Source: Linanthus parryae
Taxonomy: Eukaryota > Streptophyta > Magnoliopsida > Ericales > Polemoniaceae
Length of the DNA stretch: 64,000 bases
Direction of reading: 5' to 3'
Assembly (NCBI GenBank): GCA_023055425.1
Contig: JALGPY010000009.1
Span: 20,419,775 to 20,483,774, forward strand
The position numbers and the translations under genes are program-made. Shown one piece after another: positions 10,505-21,701 of the stretch. Every line of letters starts with the position of its first letter. Position 1 is the stretch's first letter. The notes under the pieces are model-generated. The model had not been told where the DNA came from. It ran no database searches and saw only the letters and a program-made list of their open reading frames with translations.

Positions 10505-11355
10505 GAAACTAATCAATGTTAGAGAAATTGGAAAAGTGCACTGCTAATCTCTCTCTGTGCTTTTTCTCACTCATCTTCATATCACTATAGTCCCCTACAA
10601 ATCCCTCATCTCTTTCAATCTACACGGGTTCACCACTCCTTTCAAGGATAGTTTACAAAAATTGTACATACCAAATCAAGTAGAATCAAATCTAAATTCA
10701 TAAATTAAAGTTAATTAATGAAAATAAATTGAACATGTTTCTAGTTCATAGATCCTGAAAAGGATAAATTTTATAATCAAATCAAAGTATATATCGTGAA
10801 ATTTACTATACTTCAGGTATTCGTAAGTCCCCCCTAATCTCTTCCAATCTACATGGATCCACCACTCCTTTCAGAAGTTGGCTGACAAAGATTGTAAATA
10901 CCAAATCAAGTGGAATCAAATCGAAGTTCATAAATGAAATTTTACTAATGAAAAGAAATTGCAGATGCTTTTTTTTTATAGATCCTGGGAAAGTGTATAA
11001 TCAAATCGAAGTATATATCGTGAAATTGACTGAACGCCAGGTACTCTTAACGAAGATTTTAGCAAATCTATCGCTTAAACTAGATCAAAAAATTGGGATC
11101 TGAATATGCAAGAAAGAATGTGAATCCACGAAGTAAATCTATGAAATTCCACTTGTTCCAAATCAAAAATAATAAAGAACTAAATTGTAGATACTAACGG
11201 GAGATGGGTGTGTTCTGGAATGAATTTTCAACATAGAGATTAATAGTGGATTGAAGATAGAGAAGTCCATGTCCTCTGTGGTTTTCCAACGAAAGTGATA
11301 GAGGATACAAAGATGGATGATGAAGAGAGAAAGATAGTGTATATAGAGAGACTAA
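10505..11355. repeat. Non-coding DNA with a direct repeat of about 230 bp
   Basis: No coding frame is seen. Two diverged direct copies lie head to tail: 10591-10822 and 10828-11046. Both begin near TCCCC..CTAATC/CAATC..CCACTCCTTTC, carry ATACCAAATCAAGT near the middle, and end with TATATCGTGAAATT followed by CAGGTA. The remainder (11047-11355) shows nothing recognisable apart from a purine-rich AGAGAGAAAGATAG stretch before the MITE. Confidence 0.65.
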
Positions 11356-11677
11356 GGGCATCTCCAATAGTAGTAGGTATTTTTTGCATGTTTTAAATTT
11401 TACATGACATGCATTTCTAGTTTTGCTCCAGCAGTAAAATGCAATTTATACATTTTAAAAGTTATGAGAAGTTAAAATATGCATATTGAGGATGCATGAG
11501 AGGAGAGAGAGACACAAAATTTTGCATGCCTACTTTCTTGCTAGCTATTAATGTAGAGGAGTATGCATGTTCTGCAAAATACGTGAGCTTATGCACTGTC
11601 TATTGGAGGTCAATTTTTTATCATATTCTTTATATTTTGCATAACACTAGATTTTGCATAGACTATTGGAGATTCCC
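11356..11677. mobile_element. MITE with 16-bp terminal inverted repeats
   Basis: The left end GGGCATCTCCAATAGT (11356-11371) and the inverted right end ACTATTGGAGATTCCC (11662-11677) match at 15 of 16 positions and enclose 322 bp of AT-rich, non-coding DNA. Ends of this GGGCATCTCCAAT type are common in plant MITEs. A TAA lies just outside the left end and another three bases outside the right end, so a PIF/Harbinger-type 3-bp duplication is possible but not clean. The ORF at 11496-11687 inside it is not credible. Confidence 0.65.
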
Positions 11678-12605
11678 AAATAATTAAAGTATGACCTGGC
11701 ACATTCGGCATATATCCGGGTGGTTGATTCGGCTAGTGTATCATTTCTCTTAAATTAATACTTATTTTTCTCTATCTCTATCCACTATCTCACTCTCTCT
11801 CTACTGTTCTCTTTATCATCCTCCCTCATCTGTTGAACAAACCGAGGAAATGGACAGGTAACTTTCCTAGAAATGGTTATTTGTTTTATAACTTTCCCCC
11901 AATTCAAATTGGGAATCTACTCTCCATTTTAAACATCAACTAACTTGTTTTGTGAGTTAAGGTATGGTCCTGAAAACTATTCCAAAAAATTGATGAGTTA
12001 TCGTTTTGTCCATCCCCTATGCTACGTAAATTTCACCTTACTTTCTAAAGCTTTCAGTGTTTCACCATACTCACCAAAAAAGTACAGATTAATAAATTCT
12101 AGCCAACTTAAATTCCCCAACAACCAAACAACCTTATACTAGTCGCATCTCCTTTCACTTTCACAGTTGAATTCATCATTGTTGTTTCCTCTCTCTCTAG
12201 AATTTCTCTCTTTGATTCCTCTATTCTTGTTTTTTAAGCTTGGTTCATCAAGAAAGAAGGGTAAAGAGTTTGTAGATGTGTTGATTAAATGCTTTGAACC
12301 ATTTTGGCTCACAATGTTCCTCATTTTGGCCAAATTTTCTGTGTATGACCATGTTGTCGCGTTCTTGTTGATGTTCATCGTCAGCGAGATTTTATGAGAG
12401 TTAATGAATTTTTTTTTTCGTCAATTTGGCATATAGTTTCGTCAAATTTGGAAAAAGCGCCAAAGTTGAAAGTTGAGGAAATGAGCTTTTTTCCTCAAAC
12501 TTCGTCAAATGAAGTTTCAGGAATGCGAACAACTTTAAGATACTGGTCGGCATTGTATGCGCAGCAGACATAAAAGTCATTTATTAGGGGTACTTGCACG
12601 CAAAA
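11678..12605. other. Intergenic segment, no gene supported
   Basis: The segment is AT-rich with pyrimidine tracts (11765-11820 and 12185-12215). Short ORFs on opposite strands overlap each other and match nothing I recognise. A T-run with CGTCAA and TTGACG-like words (12410-12530) is loosely palindromic but has no clear boundaries. Confidence 0.4.
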
Positions 12606-13319
12606 CTATGCGGACATGGCTCTGAAGTATTCACTAGCGTTATGCTTGAGGCCTGGGTATCCTCCGTCTGAGCGGGTAAAGGCTTTGTACCACTCCTCGT
12701 AAGTGATGACAATATCGGTCTTTGCCTGCCGAACTGTCTTCGAATAACTTATGTTTATCACATATGTGCACTCGTCAACATGCAACCAGCCAAAATTGTT
12801 CTCCAGCGTCTTCAAGTAATCGAAGAATGGTCGTTCACATCAACCAAAGCCACAATGAATGAAAAGAAAGTCATTTATTAACTTGAACCCCTCATTAATT
12901 AGTCTCCTCACCTCAGCAATGAAGGCAACAAAGTCAGAAGATGGAGAAGTAGTGGCGGGATTTGTAGGAGCGGGGTTTGGTCGGTCTGTTCTTCTGTTTT
13001 TGGGGTCAGAAGCTGGAGGAATATGAATTTCAGAGGTAGGTGTCTGCTGCAAGGTTGTGCCTAATTTAGTGTTTACGACAATACTAGTTTCGACTACCGT
13101 TGCCTGCTTCTTGCTTGCACCACCCGGAGCAATGGTTTCTCCTCAACCCCTCTTTCGATATAGAGATGATCTTATAGCAGAGTTGACATGTCCCTTTTTA
13201 AGACTGCTCCTCTCTTGAACATATCAGTCCATTCAGTTTCAAGCTTCACACTTGGGCTAGCCTTCTAGAACACAATGAAACTTTACCAATACCATTCCTG
13301 CATTTTCGCAGTCGAAGGA
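12606..13319 (-). pseudogene. Unrecognised coding remnant, distal part
   Basis: On the minus strand a frame runs from about 13150 to 12606 with one in-frame TGA (about 12838) and a frame change near 13140-13160. Peptides include SDFVAFIAEVRRLINEGFKL, FFDYLKTLENNFGWLHVDEC and YEEWYKAFTRSDGGYPGLKH. Amino-acid use looks protein-like, but I do not recognise the family. Together with 26018-26330 it forms one remnant split by copia array B. Once the insert and one copy of the ACCAT duplication are removed, the upstream frame reads through the site (RSVMVPSTAKMQEW) before a stop. It could be a host gene or a decayed transposon protein. Confidence 0.45.
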
Positions 13320-13324
13320 ACCAT
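13320..13324. repeat. Target site duplication ACCAT, left of array B
   Basis: ACCAT directly precedes the first LTR base (13325) and is repeated at 26018-26022 after the last LTR base. Confidence 0.9.
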
Positions 13325-14728
13325 TGTTGTAATAGATGCCCTAGAGGCAATCTAGTTTGTTATGAACTTGGTTTTTGGCTAGAACATTCATTGTATTATT
13401 TATTGGACATATAATATAATGAAGTCCTTAGATTTAAAATTGTGTTGTTTATCTTAAATATCCCTTAGTCCATTATAATGATTAAAAGGACAATCATCTA
13501 TAGATAGTATGGGGTTGGACTGATATGGAGATATCATGATCCAACACATGGGTGTGCATTAAGGGTAATGGCGCACTGGATTGACCCATCTCCGAGAAGG
13601 CTACATACATGTTATGTGGAGTCACAAGTTCTTCTCGTGGTAACAACGGTATTGTCATCCTTAGACTTGAAGTCACTAGATTGTCTAGTAGTGGATTATT
13701 GTGATTATGGTAGCGTCAAACGCTACACAGTAACTGGGTAATTTTAAAGGCGTGTATCGGATACAATAAGAAGCAAGCTTATAAATCTTAGTATACGTAG
13801 ATAGAATTTGTCCCTCCCACATAACGGGAGAATATATCCGAGGCCACTCAAGGGATAGTGCTTATGGAATGTCTGGCCAGACTCAAATAAATCAATATGG
13901 GATATTGATGTTATTTGCACAAATAAGGCTATTCCCAGGATCGAGAAACTATGGGTTGGATATACGAGTGTGACTTGTATGTCTCGTGTCCAATCCGGAT
14001 ATAGAGACAAAGGGATGCGATAATTACTTGCACAAGTTTTGTGGGATGACTATTCTATTAGTTGGCTAGAATGGATGTCTTTCTAGAGACCGCTCCATAT
14101 TAGAAAATTGTTGCTACCAACTGGATAGAACCTATGGGGTCACACGCTAGATTGATTTGAACTAAATTTGGGAATTAATTAATTAGAAGTATCACTTTGC
14201 AACACCTTGCAAACTTAGTAGGACTAATATGCAAGAAAGGGACTAATCTGAATTCATGTTGGATTAGGAAGGGCCCTTACGTAGTCAACAAGGAGTTGTT
14301 GGAGTATATAAAGGATGCTCCTAGATTCCTTCCCACACTAATGCTCATAACATAAGTGAGTAGGAGAGAACAAAGGAGAGAGCAAGCCAAGCTAGAGAAG
14401 CCGAGCGCCCCCTAGCCGACCGCCCCGACCCGTCGGCCACAAGGAAGCCGTGAGCTTCCCTTGTTTCCTCGTTTTGTGTGATTTCTTCTTCCTCTTCCTC
14501 CGGTCCAAGCTAGCACAAAGGAGAAGGAAGATCTAGATCTCAACTCTATATGTGGATCAACCGTAGAGACGTGACACAATTCACGTTGCAAGTCATCACA
14601 GGAAAAACAATAAGGTGTGTAACATGATTCTTCCTTTACCATCGTTAGGATTCTCTTCCTGTGATCCTTGGAGGGTATTGAATGGATAATTTATTTTTCC
14701 GTTGTGTATCCATGATTTAAACCCTACA
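13325..14728 (+). repeat. LTR 1 of array B (1404 bp)
   Basis: Starts TGTTGTAATAGATGCC (G to T against the family TGTTGGAATAG) and ends AACCCTACA. A primer site follows. Antisense frame at 13744-14010. Confidence 0.93.
13744..14010 (-). other. Antisense LTR ORF, array B LTR 1 (88 codons)
   Basis: Opposite to the element. The open frame begins at a TTG, not ATG, and a stop truncates the C-terminal end shared by the other copies. Probably non-coding. Confidence 0.2.
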
Positions 14729-14729
14729 G

Positions 14730-14742
14730 TGGTATCAGAGCC
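14730..14742 (+). promoter_or_regulatory. Primer binding site, initiator tRNA-Met (array B, first)
   Basis: TGGTATCAGAGCC one base after the LTR end. Confidence 0.95.
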
Positions 14743-16367
14743 ATATGTCGTAGAACATAGACGTGGTTTATGTGTTACGTTTTGATAGTTTTACACTTTA
14801 AATTGATTGTTTATCGCGTAAAACGGACAAATCAAGGGTATGATGCAATTTGTCAATAATCAAACAAAATAAAACCTTGTTTTGCATTGGATGCATGAAT
14901 TAGTGAGTTTGAGAAATTTTAGGATCTTAGATCTAGGGATTGGGCACCAATTTATAAACTAGTTTCAAATTTGGAAACTTTTTGGAGTTAGGGAGCAAGG
15001 AAGGAGTTGTTTTTGGAAACAACTAAGGAGGTTCAGCCCTAGGACCGCCCCTCCTCCTACCTTGCCGCCCAAGCCACCTAGTCCGAAGGCCTAGGCGGTC
15101 GGCCGACCCCTCGGGTTGGGCCAACCGGCCTAGGCTCGGCCCGGGGCGGCTCTAATAGGGTTCGGCCATAAGATGGTGGGCCCCTTGGACCATTCTAACC
15201 CGAGAAATCCTAAAATCAATTAAAAATTAACCAAGCGCGTTAAAATTGGATTTTAACTGTTTATATGCAAATCGCATGGTGGTTGGATATGACCTTAGGG
15301 TGTGATTTTATGTGATTGTTTAAATTTGTGGTTTGATTTACGACCTGCGAGCTGATCAATTTAATGTAATAATTAATTAGGGTTTTATGGCCTTCGAGCC
15401 ATTTTTTTCTCAACTTGTGAGATTTATTTTATTTATTATAGTTATTAGCTAGTGCTAGATAGAATAGATTGTTAGCCAAGATTGAAGAAAAGAAGCCCGA
15501 AGCCAAAGGAAGCCACAAAAGATGGAGCATGGAGCATTCAACATGACTATGAAGGATGGACCAAAAGGTGAAGACGCATGAAGATGTGTTTGCTTTTAGA
15601 GTTCATAGATATTCCCATTGACTTGGGAATATCTTAGTCTAGGAAAAGCCATATCCATATCACGTTTTATTTATTTTGTGGTTGTTTATTTTATTGTCTT
15701 ATTGTTTTGTGATTGGTGTATGAATGATGCATGCAATTAGGATAATAAGATAATTAGACAACCTAGATCTATTATTTTGAGTTGTGCCCAAACTCAAAAT
15801 AGATAGATCAGTTGATATGGATTAACAAAACAATTAAAAAAAATGATTTTTAAAATCCCTCAAAATTCAAATATTATGTTTTGCCTTCTCGTTATTTAAA
15901 CACTCATTGTCATCATAATTATCAAGCTCGTGCATGCCAAAGCAAGGCGACTTGGTTCATAATGATGTAATGCGATGGCACAAGGAAGTAATGTGCAATT
16001 GTTTAAATCAGAGGTTGGACACATCTGGGTTATTAATATGATTAAAACCTAGAGGCAATTAATTGGGACTATCCATGCGGATGGATTAATAAGAAGTTAT
16101 TTTCCCAATTGAACCAAGAATTGCATGGGATGCAATTGGAATTGATCCTACCTAAAGTAGTCAAATTTTGTGTGACTTGCCAAAGCAAGCTCAAAAGGAG
16201 ATGAAACATGGATCTTGGCCCACTAGAAAATATAAGGATATTTTTCGAATTAATATATTGAGGGTTATTAATCCGTAGAAAAATAGTGGATAAACTAGCC
16301 ATTATTGAATATAGTCAAAAGTTCACAAATACTAAAATTTTCGTATTTTCCTTTTCTAGAATTCCAA
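14743..16367 (+). other. Copia B long leader
   Basis: Non-coding on the sense strand and homologous to the leader of A. It includes the GC-rich block (about 15030-15160) rich in GGCC/CGGCC words, and two ATGGAGC units near 15522. An antisense ORF lies at its 3' end (16069-16302). Confidence 0.75.
16069..16302 (-). other. Antisense leader ORF, copy B (77 codons)
   Basis: Homologue of the frame at 3237-3488, starting ATG (MASLSTIFLRINN). An in-frame loss near the start removes several codons. From about codon 55 the frame differs from copies A and C. Confidence 0.3.
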
Positions 16368-17370
16368 ATGGCAAACAACTCATGGAGTTCACAAAATTCC
16401 CTACGATCTGTCCTTGAGAAGGAAAAGCTCTCTGGAACCAACTTCCTTGATTGGTAAAGAAACTTGAGAATCGTTCTCAAGCAAGAGAAGAAACTGCACG
16501 CAATAGAGGAGCAAGTTCCAGCAGGTCCAGAGAACAATACTCTTGTAGCCCTAAAGGCGTATCGGAAGCGTGTTGATGACGCCTAATGATGTGTCCTGCC
16601 TTATGCTATGCACCATGACCTCTGAGCTTCAAAAGTAACACGATAACATGAATGTTGTCGATATGATCGAACACTTGAACCAGCTCTTTCAAGAGCAGGT
16701 AAGGGTTGAGAGGTATGAAGTTTCTATGGCATTGTTCAAATGTCATCTGGCTGAAGAAAACCCTGTGGGACCTCAGGTACTCCGTATGATCGGGTACTTG
16801 GAGAATCTCGCACGACTAGGGTTTCCGGTCGGCCAAGAGTTGGCCACCGATCTCGTGCTGCAATCGTTGCCTCAGAGTTATGGTAAGTTCATCATGAACT
16901 ATAACATGGACGAGATCGTGAAACCACTTCTTGATTTACTCAATATGTTGAGGAAAGCTGAACAAAGCATCAACAAGGGTAAGGGCAAGGCCATTATGAT
17001 GGTGCAGAAAGGAAAGGTCAGAAGGTTTGCCTCATCCTCCAAGGGAAAAGGCAAGTCAGTTGCCAAGTCCAAGGAACCTGTCCTTAAGCCTGTTGGTGGC
17101 ATTGTCAAAGGTGTGACTAAAGGTGAGTGTCACTACTGCAGTCAGCCTAGACACTGGAGGAGGAACTGCCCAAAATATCTGGAGGACAAGAGGCTTGGAA
17201 TAGTGATTCCACCACCACCAGGTACTTTTGTTGTAGATGTCAATTTCACTATCTCTACATCATGGGTATTGGATACTGGATGTGGATCTCACATTTTTCG
17301 AAATGTGCAGGATGTAAAGAGAAGTAGAAGATTGACTAAATGGGAGATAGACCTGCTGCATTGGCCGTAG
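16368..17370 (+). pseudogene. Copia B gag-protease, broken
   Basis: ATG at 16368 starts MANNSWSSQNS, but TAA replaces the Tyr codon in LDWYRNL near 16456 and further stops follow at 16585-16640. An open stretch resumes at 16648 and encodes the rest of Gag, a knuckle (CHYCSQPRHWRRNC, with all CCHC ligands but Gly changed to Arg), and the protease motif WVLDTGCGSHIF. A deletion near 17360 (loss of the GNGAKVAA region) ends the frame. Same architecture as the A and C copies. Confidence 0.9.
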
Positions 17371-17639
17371 GCGTATGCGAGTTGTCTCTACCTTCAGGAT
17401 TAGTTTTAGAATGAAATAATTGCTATTTGTGCCTGCTATGAGAAGAAACATTATTTGTATTTCTTGTTTGGACAAGGAAGGTTTTATTATTTCAATAAGA
17501 ACAATTGTTGTTCCATTTATTTTAATAATATTCACTATTGTAGTGCGCAATTATTTAATGGACTATATGTCCTTGATATAAGAAATCATGTCTACAACAT
17601 TAATACTTAGAGGATTAAAATAAATGATTTAAATCATGC

Positions 17640-18559
17640 TTACTTATGGCACTGTCGCTTAGGCCACATAAACGAGAAACGTGTATCTGGACTCCATAAG
17701 GATGGATTTCTAGACTCATTTGATTTTGAATCATATGAGACATGTGGGGCTTGTTTATTGGAAAAAATGAAAAAATCCCCTTTCAATAAGAAAGGTGAGA
17801 GGACTAGTGAGCAATTGGCGCTCATACATACTGATGTGTGTGGGCCATTTGCCACGCCTGTCAGGGGTGGTTACGTCTACTTCATCACGTTTACTGATGA
17901 TTTTAGTAGATATGGATTTATATACCTTATGAAGGCGAAATCCGAATCCTTTGAAAGGTTCAAAGAATTCAAGAGTGAAGTATATAAAGCAACTTGGCAA
18001 AAGTATCTAGGCTCTATGATCGGATCGTGGAAGAGAGTACTTGAGCCAAGAGTTTGACGACTATCTTAAAGAGTGTGGGATCGTGTCCCAACTCACTCCA
18101 CCCGGAACGCCACAATGGAATGGCGTGTCCGAGAGGAGGAATCGAACACTATTGGATATGGTTCGATATACAATGTGTCAAACTGATCTTCCATTATCAT
18201 TTTGGGGCTATGTTCCATCTAAATCAGTAACGAAGACACCACATGAGATGTAGAGTGGGAGGCATCCCACACTGTCGTTCATGAATATTTGGGGCTGCGA
18301 TGTCTATGTAAAGCGTTTAAAATCAGACAAGCTAGAGCCAAAGTCGGATCAGTGTAAGTTTGTAGGGTACCCGAAGGAAACTAAGGGTTACTACTTCTAT
18401 AGTCCAACTGAGAACAAAGTGTTTGTTGCTCGGTCCGGCGTGTTTCTGGAAAGAGAGTTTGTCTCTAAAGAAGAAAGTGGGAGGACTGTAGAACTTGAAG
18501 AAATTCAAGAGCCACAAAACACTGAACCAACTATGGAACATGAACAGGAACCACAATAA
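17640..18559 (+). pseudogene. Copia B integrase, broken
   Basis: LWHCRLGHINEKRVSGL and ETCGACLL give the HHCC zinc region; IHTDVCGPF, the GSWKRVLE stretch (where RSDRGGEY is expected, so the second Asp is lost) and PQWNGVSERRNR follow. A deletion near 18211 removes the ALLSAAFTINR segment, and a TAG replaces Trp in HEMWSGRR (18253). The C-terminal extension (KFVGYPKETKGYYFY) remains, ending at TAA 18557. Non-functional. Confidence 0.9.
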
Positions 18560-18562
18560 GTT

Positions 18563-20253
18563 GTGGAACTGCCTGTTCAAGTAACACAAGAGCTTCGTAG
18601 ATCTAGTAGAGTGCGCCAGGAGCCCGAGAGGTATGGAATTCTCGTAACAGACTCTGGTGACACAATGCTCATAGATGATGAGCCTACTACCTATGAAGAG
18701 GCGATGAAAGGGCCAGACTCTCAGATGTGGCTTGAAGCCATGAGATCCGAGATGGAATCCCTGTATACCAACAAAGTATGGACTTTGGTGGAACCACCCG
18801 AAGGGGCGCGACCCATAGGGTGAAAGTGGTTCTTCAAAAATAAGATCGACATGGATGGTAATGTGATTATCTATAAGGGTCGATTGGTGGCTAAAGGATT
18901 CAGACAAATTCATGGTATTGACTATGATGAAACATTTCACCACTCGCTATGACCAAATCCATCCGAATCCTACTTTCCATTGCAGCATACTACGACTATG
19001 AGATTTGGCAGATCAAAACATCATTCCTCTATGGGAATCTCCTCGAGGACGTGTATATGATACAACCGGAGAGGTTTTCAAGATCCAAAGCAAGCCAATA
19101 AAGTCTGTAAGCTACAACGATCCATTTGTGGATTGAAGCAAGCTTCTAGGAGTTGAAATCGACGTTTTGATGAAGTATTCAAAGAGTTTTGCTTCATCAA
19201 AAACGAAGATGAGTCTTGTGCTACAATAAGGTTAGTGGGAGCTCTATAGCTTTTCTGGTCTTGTATGTGGATGACATACTACTCATTGGAGACGACGTTC
19301 CCATGCTGCAAGCTGTTAAAGATTGGCTAAGAAAGTGTTTCTCAATGAAAGACTTAGGGGAAGCAACCTATATACTTGGTATAAATATCTATAGAGATAG
19401 ATCTAGAAGACTGATAGGCCTAAGTCAAAGTACATGTATTGACATGGTGTTGAAACGGTTCAACATGCAAGATTCCAAGAAGGGATTCTTGCCCATGTTA
19501 CATGGAATTACTCTTTAGAAGAGTATTGTCCTTCCAATGAGATTGAGAAGGAACGCATGAGTAGAATTCCCTATGCCTCGGCCATAAGATCTATCATGTA
19601 CACCATGTTCTGTACTAGACCAGATGTGTCATATTCCTTGAGTATGACAAGCAGATACCAATCCAATCCGGGTGAGAGTCACTGGATTGCAGTCAAGAAC
19701 ATCCTAAAGTACTTAAGAAGAACTAAGGATGCTTTCTTGATATTTGGCGGAGAGGAAGAGTTGCGTGTAAGGGGTAACACGGATGCAAGCTTCCAAACCT
19801 ACAGAGATGATTTCAGATCACAATCATGATATGTGTTTTGCTGGAATGGAGCAGCGGTGAGCTGGAAGAGTTCCAAGCAAGAGACGGTGGCTGATTCTAC
19901 AACAGAGGCTGAGTACATTGCTGCAAGTGGCGCAGCAAAGGAAGCTGTTTTGTATCAGAAAATTTGTTACTGAAATTGGTGTGGTTCCTATCATTGCGGA
20001 TCCATTAGAGTTGTACTGTGACAACACTAGAGCGATCGCGCAATCAAAGGAGCCCAGGTCACACCAGAAATCCAAACACGTGCTCAGGAAGTTCCATCTT
20101 ATTCGAGATATTATCGATAGAGGAGACGTTCGGATATGCAAGATTCCTATAGATGAGAATCTGTCAGATCCACTTTCAAAGCCGCTTGTTCAGTGGAAGC
20201 ATGAAGGGCACACTAGGAGCATTGGCATACATGATGCCTCAAATTGGCTCTAG
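18563..20253 (+). pseudogene. Copia B reverse transcriptase-RNase H, broken
   Basis: Pieces in several frames: TYEEAMKGPDSQMWLEAM, then RT with VDDILLIGDDVP (YVDD retained at about 19270) and RNase H with ADSTTEAEYIAA and LYCDNTRAIAQSKEP. Stops include TGA at 18821 (Trp in CKWFFK) and TAG at 19516. The stretch 18930-19080 has small deletions that shift the frame before and after QIKTSFLYGNL. The end matches the family C-terminus (HDASNWL then TAG at 20251). The polypurine tract follows immediately. Confidence 0.9.
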
Positions 20254-20256
20254 TGC

Positions 20257-20267
20257 GAGTGGGAGAC
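20257..20267 (+). promoter_or_regulatory. Polypurine tract, array B
   Basis: GAGTGGGAGAC abuts the LTR start TGTTGGAATAG at 20268. It is the plus-strand primer of reverse transcription. Confidence 0.88.
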
Positions 20268-21687
20268 TGTTGGAATAGATGTCCTAGAGGCATTCTAGTT
20301 TAGTTTGAACTTGGTTTTTTACTAGAACATTCATCGTATTATTTATTGGATATTTAATGTAATGAAGTCCTTAGATTTACAATTGTGTTATTTATCTTAA
20401 ATATCCCTAGTCCATCATATAGATTAAAAGGACAATCATCTGTAGACTAGTATGGGGTTGGATTGATATGGAGATATCATGATCCAACACATGGGTGTGC
20501 ATTAAGGGTAATGGTGCACTGGATTAACCCATCTCCGAGAAGGCTACATACATGTTATGTGGAGTCACAAGCGCTTCTCGTGGTGACAACGGTATTGTAA
20601 TCCTTAGACTTGAAGTCACTAGATTGTCTAGTTGTGGATTATTGTGATTTTGGTAGCGTCAAAAGCTACACCGTAACTGGGTAGTTATAAAGGCGTGTAC
20701 CGGATACAATAAGAAGCAAGCTTAGAAATCGTAGTAGACGTAGATAGAATTTGTCCCTCCCACATAACGGGAGCAAATATCTGAGGCCACTCGAGGGATA
20801 GTGCTTATGGAATGTCTGGCCATACTCAAATAAATCAAAATGGGACATTGATTTTATTTGCACGAATATGGCTATTCCCAGGATCGAGAAACTATGAATT
20901 GGATATACGAGTGCGACTTGTATGTATCGTGTCCAATCCAGATATAGAGACAAAGGGACGCGACAATTACTTGCACAAGGTTTGTCGAGATGACTATTCT
21001 ATTAGTTGGCTAGAATGGATGTCTTGTGAGAGAGCGCTCTATATTAGCAAATTTTTGCTACCAACTAGATAGAACCTATGGGGTCACACGCTAGATAGAG
21101 TTGAATTATAATTGGGAATTAAATAATATTATTAATTAATTAGAAGGATCACTTTGTAACACCTTGCAAACTTAGTAGGACTAATATGCAAGGAGTGGAC
21201 TAATCCGAATTCATGTTGGATTAGGAAGGGCCTTTAGGTAGTCAACAAGGAGTTGTTGGACTATATAAAGGATGCTCCTATATTTCTTTCCATACATTTT
21301 CTCATAACATAAGTGAGTGGGAGAGAACAAAGGAGAGAGCAAGACAAGCTAGAGAGGCCGACCGCCCCCCTAGCGGACCGCCCCTAGCCGTCGGCCACAA
21401 GGAAGCTGTGAGCTTCCCTTGTTGCCTCGTGTTGCGTGATTTCTTCTTCCTCTTCCTTCCGGTCCAAGCTAGCACAAAGGAGAAGGAAGATCTTGATCTC
21501 AACTCTAGATGTGGATCAACCGTAGAGACGTGACACAATTCACGTTACAAGTCATCATAGGAAAAACCCTAAGGTGTGTAACATGATTCTTCCTTTACCA
21601 TCGTTATGATTCTCTTCCTGTGATCCTTGGAGGGTATTGAATGGATAATTTATTTTTCCGCTGCGTATCCATGATCTAAACCCTACG
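20268..21687 (+). repeat. LTR 2 of array B (1420 bp), shared by both units
   Basis: Starts TGTTGGAATAGATG and ends CCCTACG, with the terminal A changed to G. It acts as 3' LTR of the first unit and 5' LTR of the second, because a primer site follows at 21689. Confidence 0.93.
20666..20953 (-). other. Antisense LTR ORF, array B LTR 2 (95 codons)
   Basis: Opens at TTG, ends YNYPVTV. A hydrophobic LSLLLIV segment lies near the C-terminus. Coding unproven. Confidence 0.2.
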
Positions 21688-21688
21688 G

Positions 21689-21701
21689 TGGTATCAGAGC
21701 C
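21689..21701 (+). promoter_or_regulatory. Primer binding site, initiator tRNA-Met (array B, second)
   Basis: TGGTATCAGAGCC after LTR 2; its presence shows that a second internal region begins here. Confidence 0.93.

Noticed and set aside
12139..12397. Mirror ORFs on both strands
   Set aside because: Open on both strands with low-complexity Phe/Leu or Asn content; no recognisable protein.
12606..12815. Ulp1-like protease for the remnant with WLHVDEC
   Set aside because: The resemblance is limited to a few residues; no catalytic His-Asp-Cys arrangement is visible.
14412..14642. ORFs in LTRs near the GC-rich CCGACC block (also 21302, 26854, 33933)
   Set aside because: LTR sequence antisense to or overlapping U5, variable between copies, with frames broken in several.
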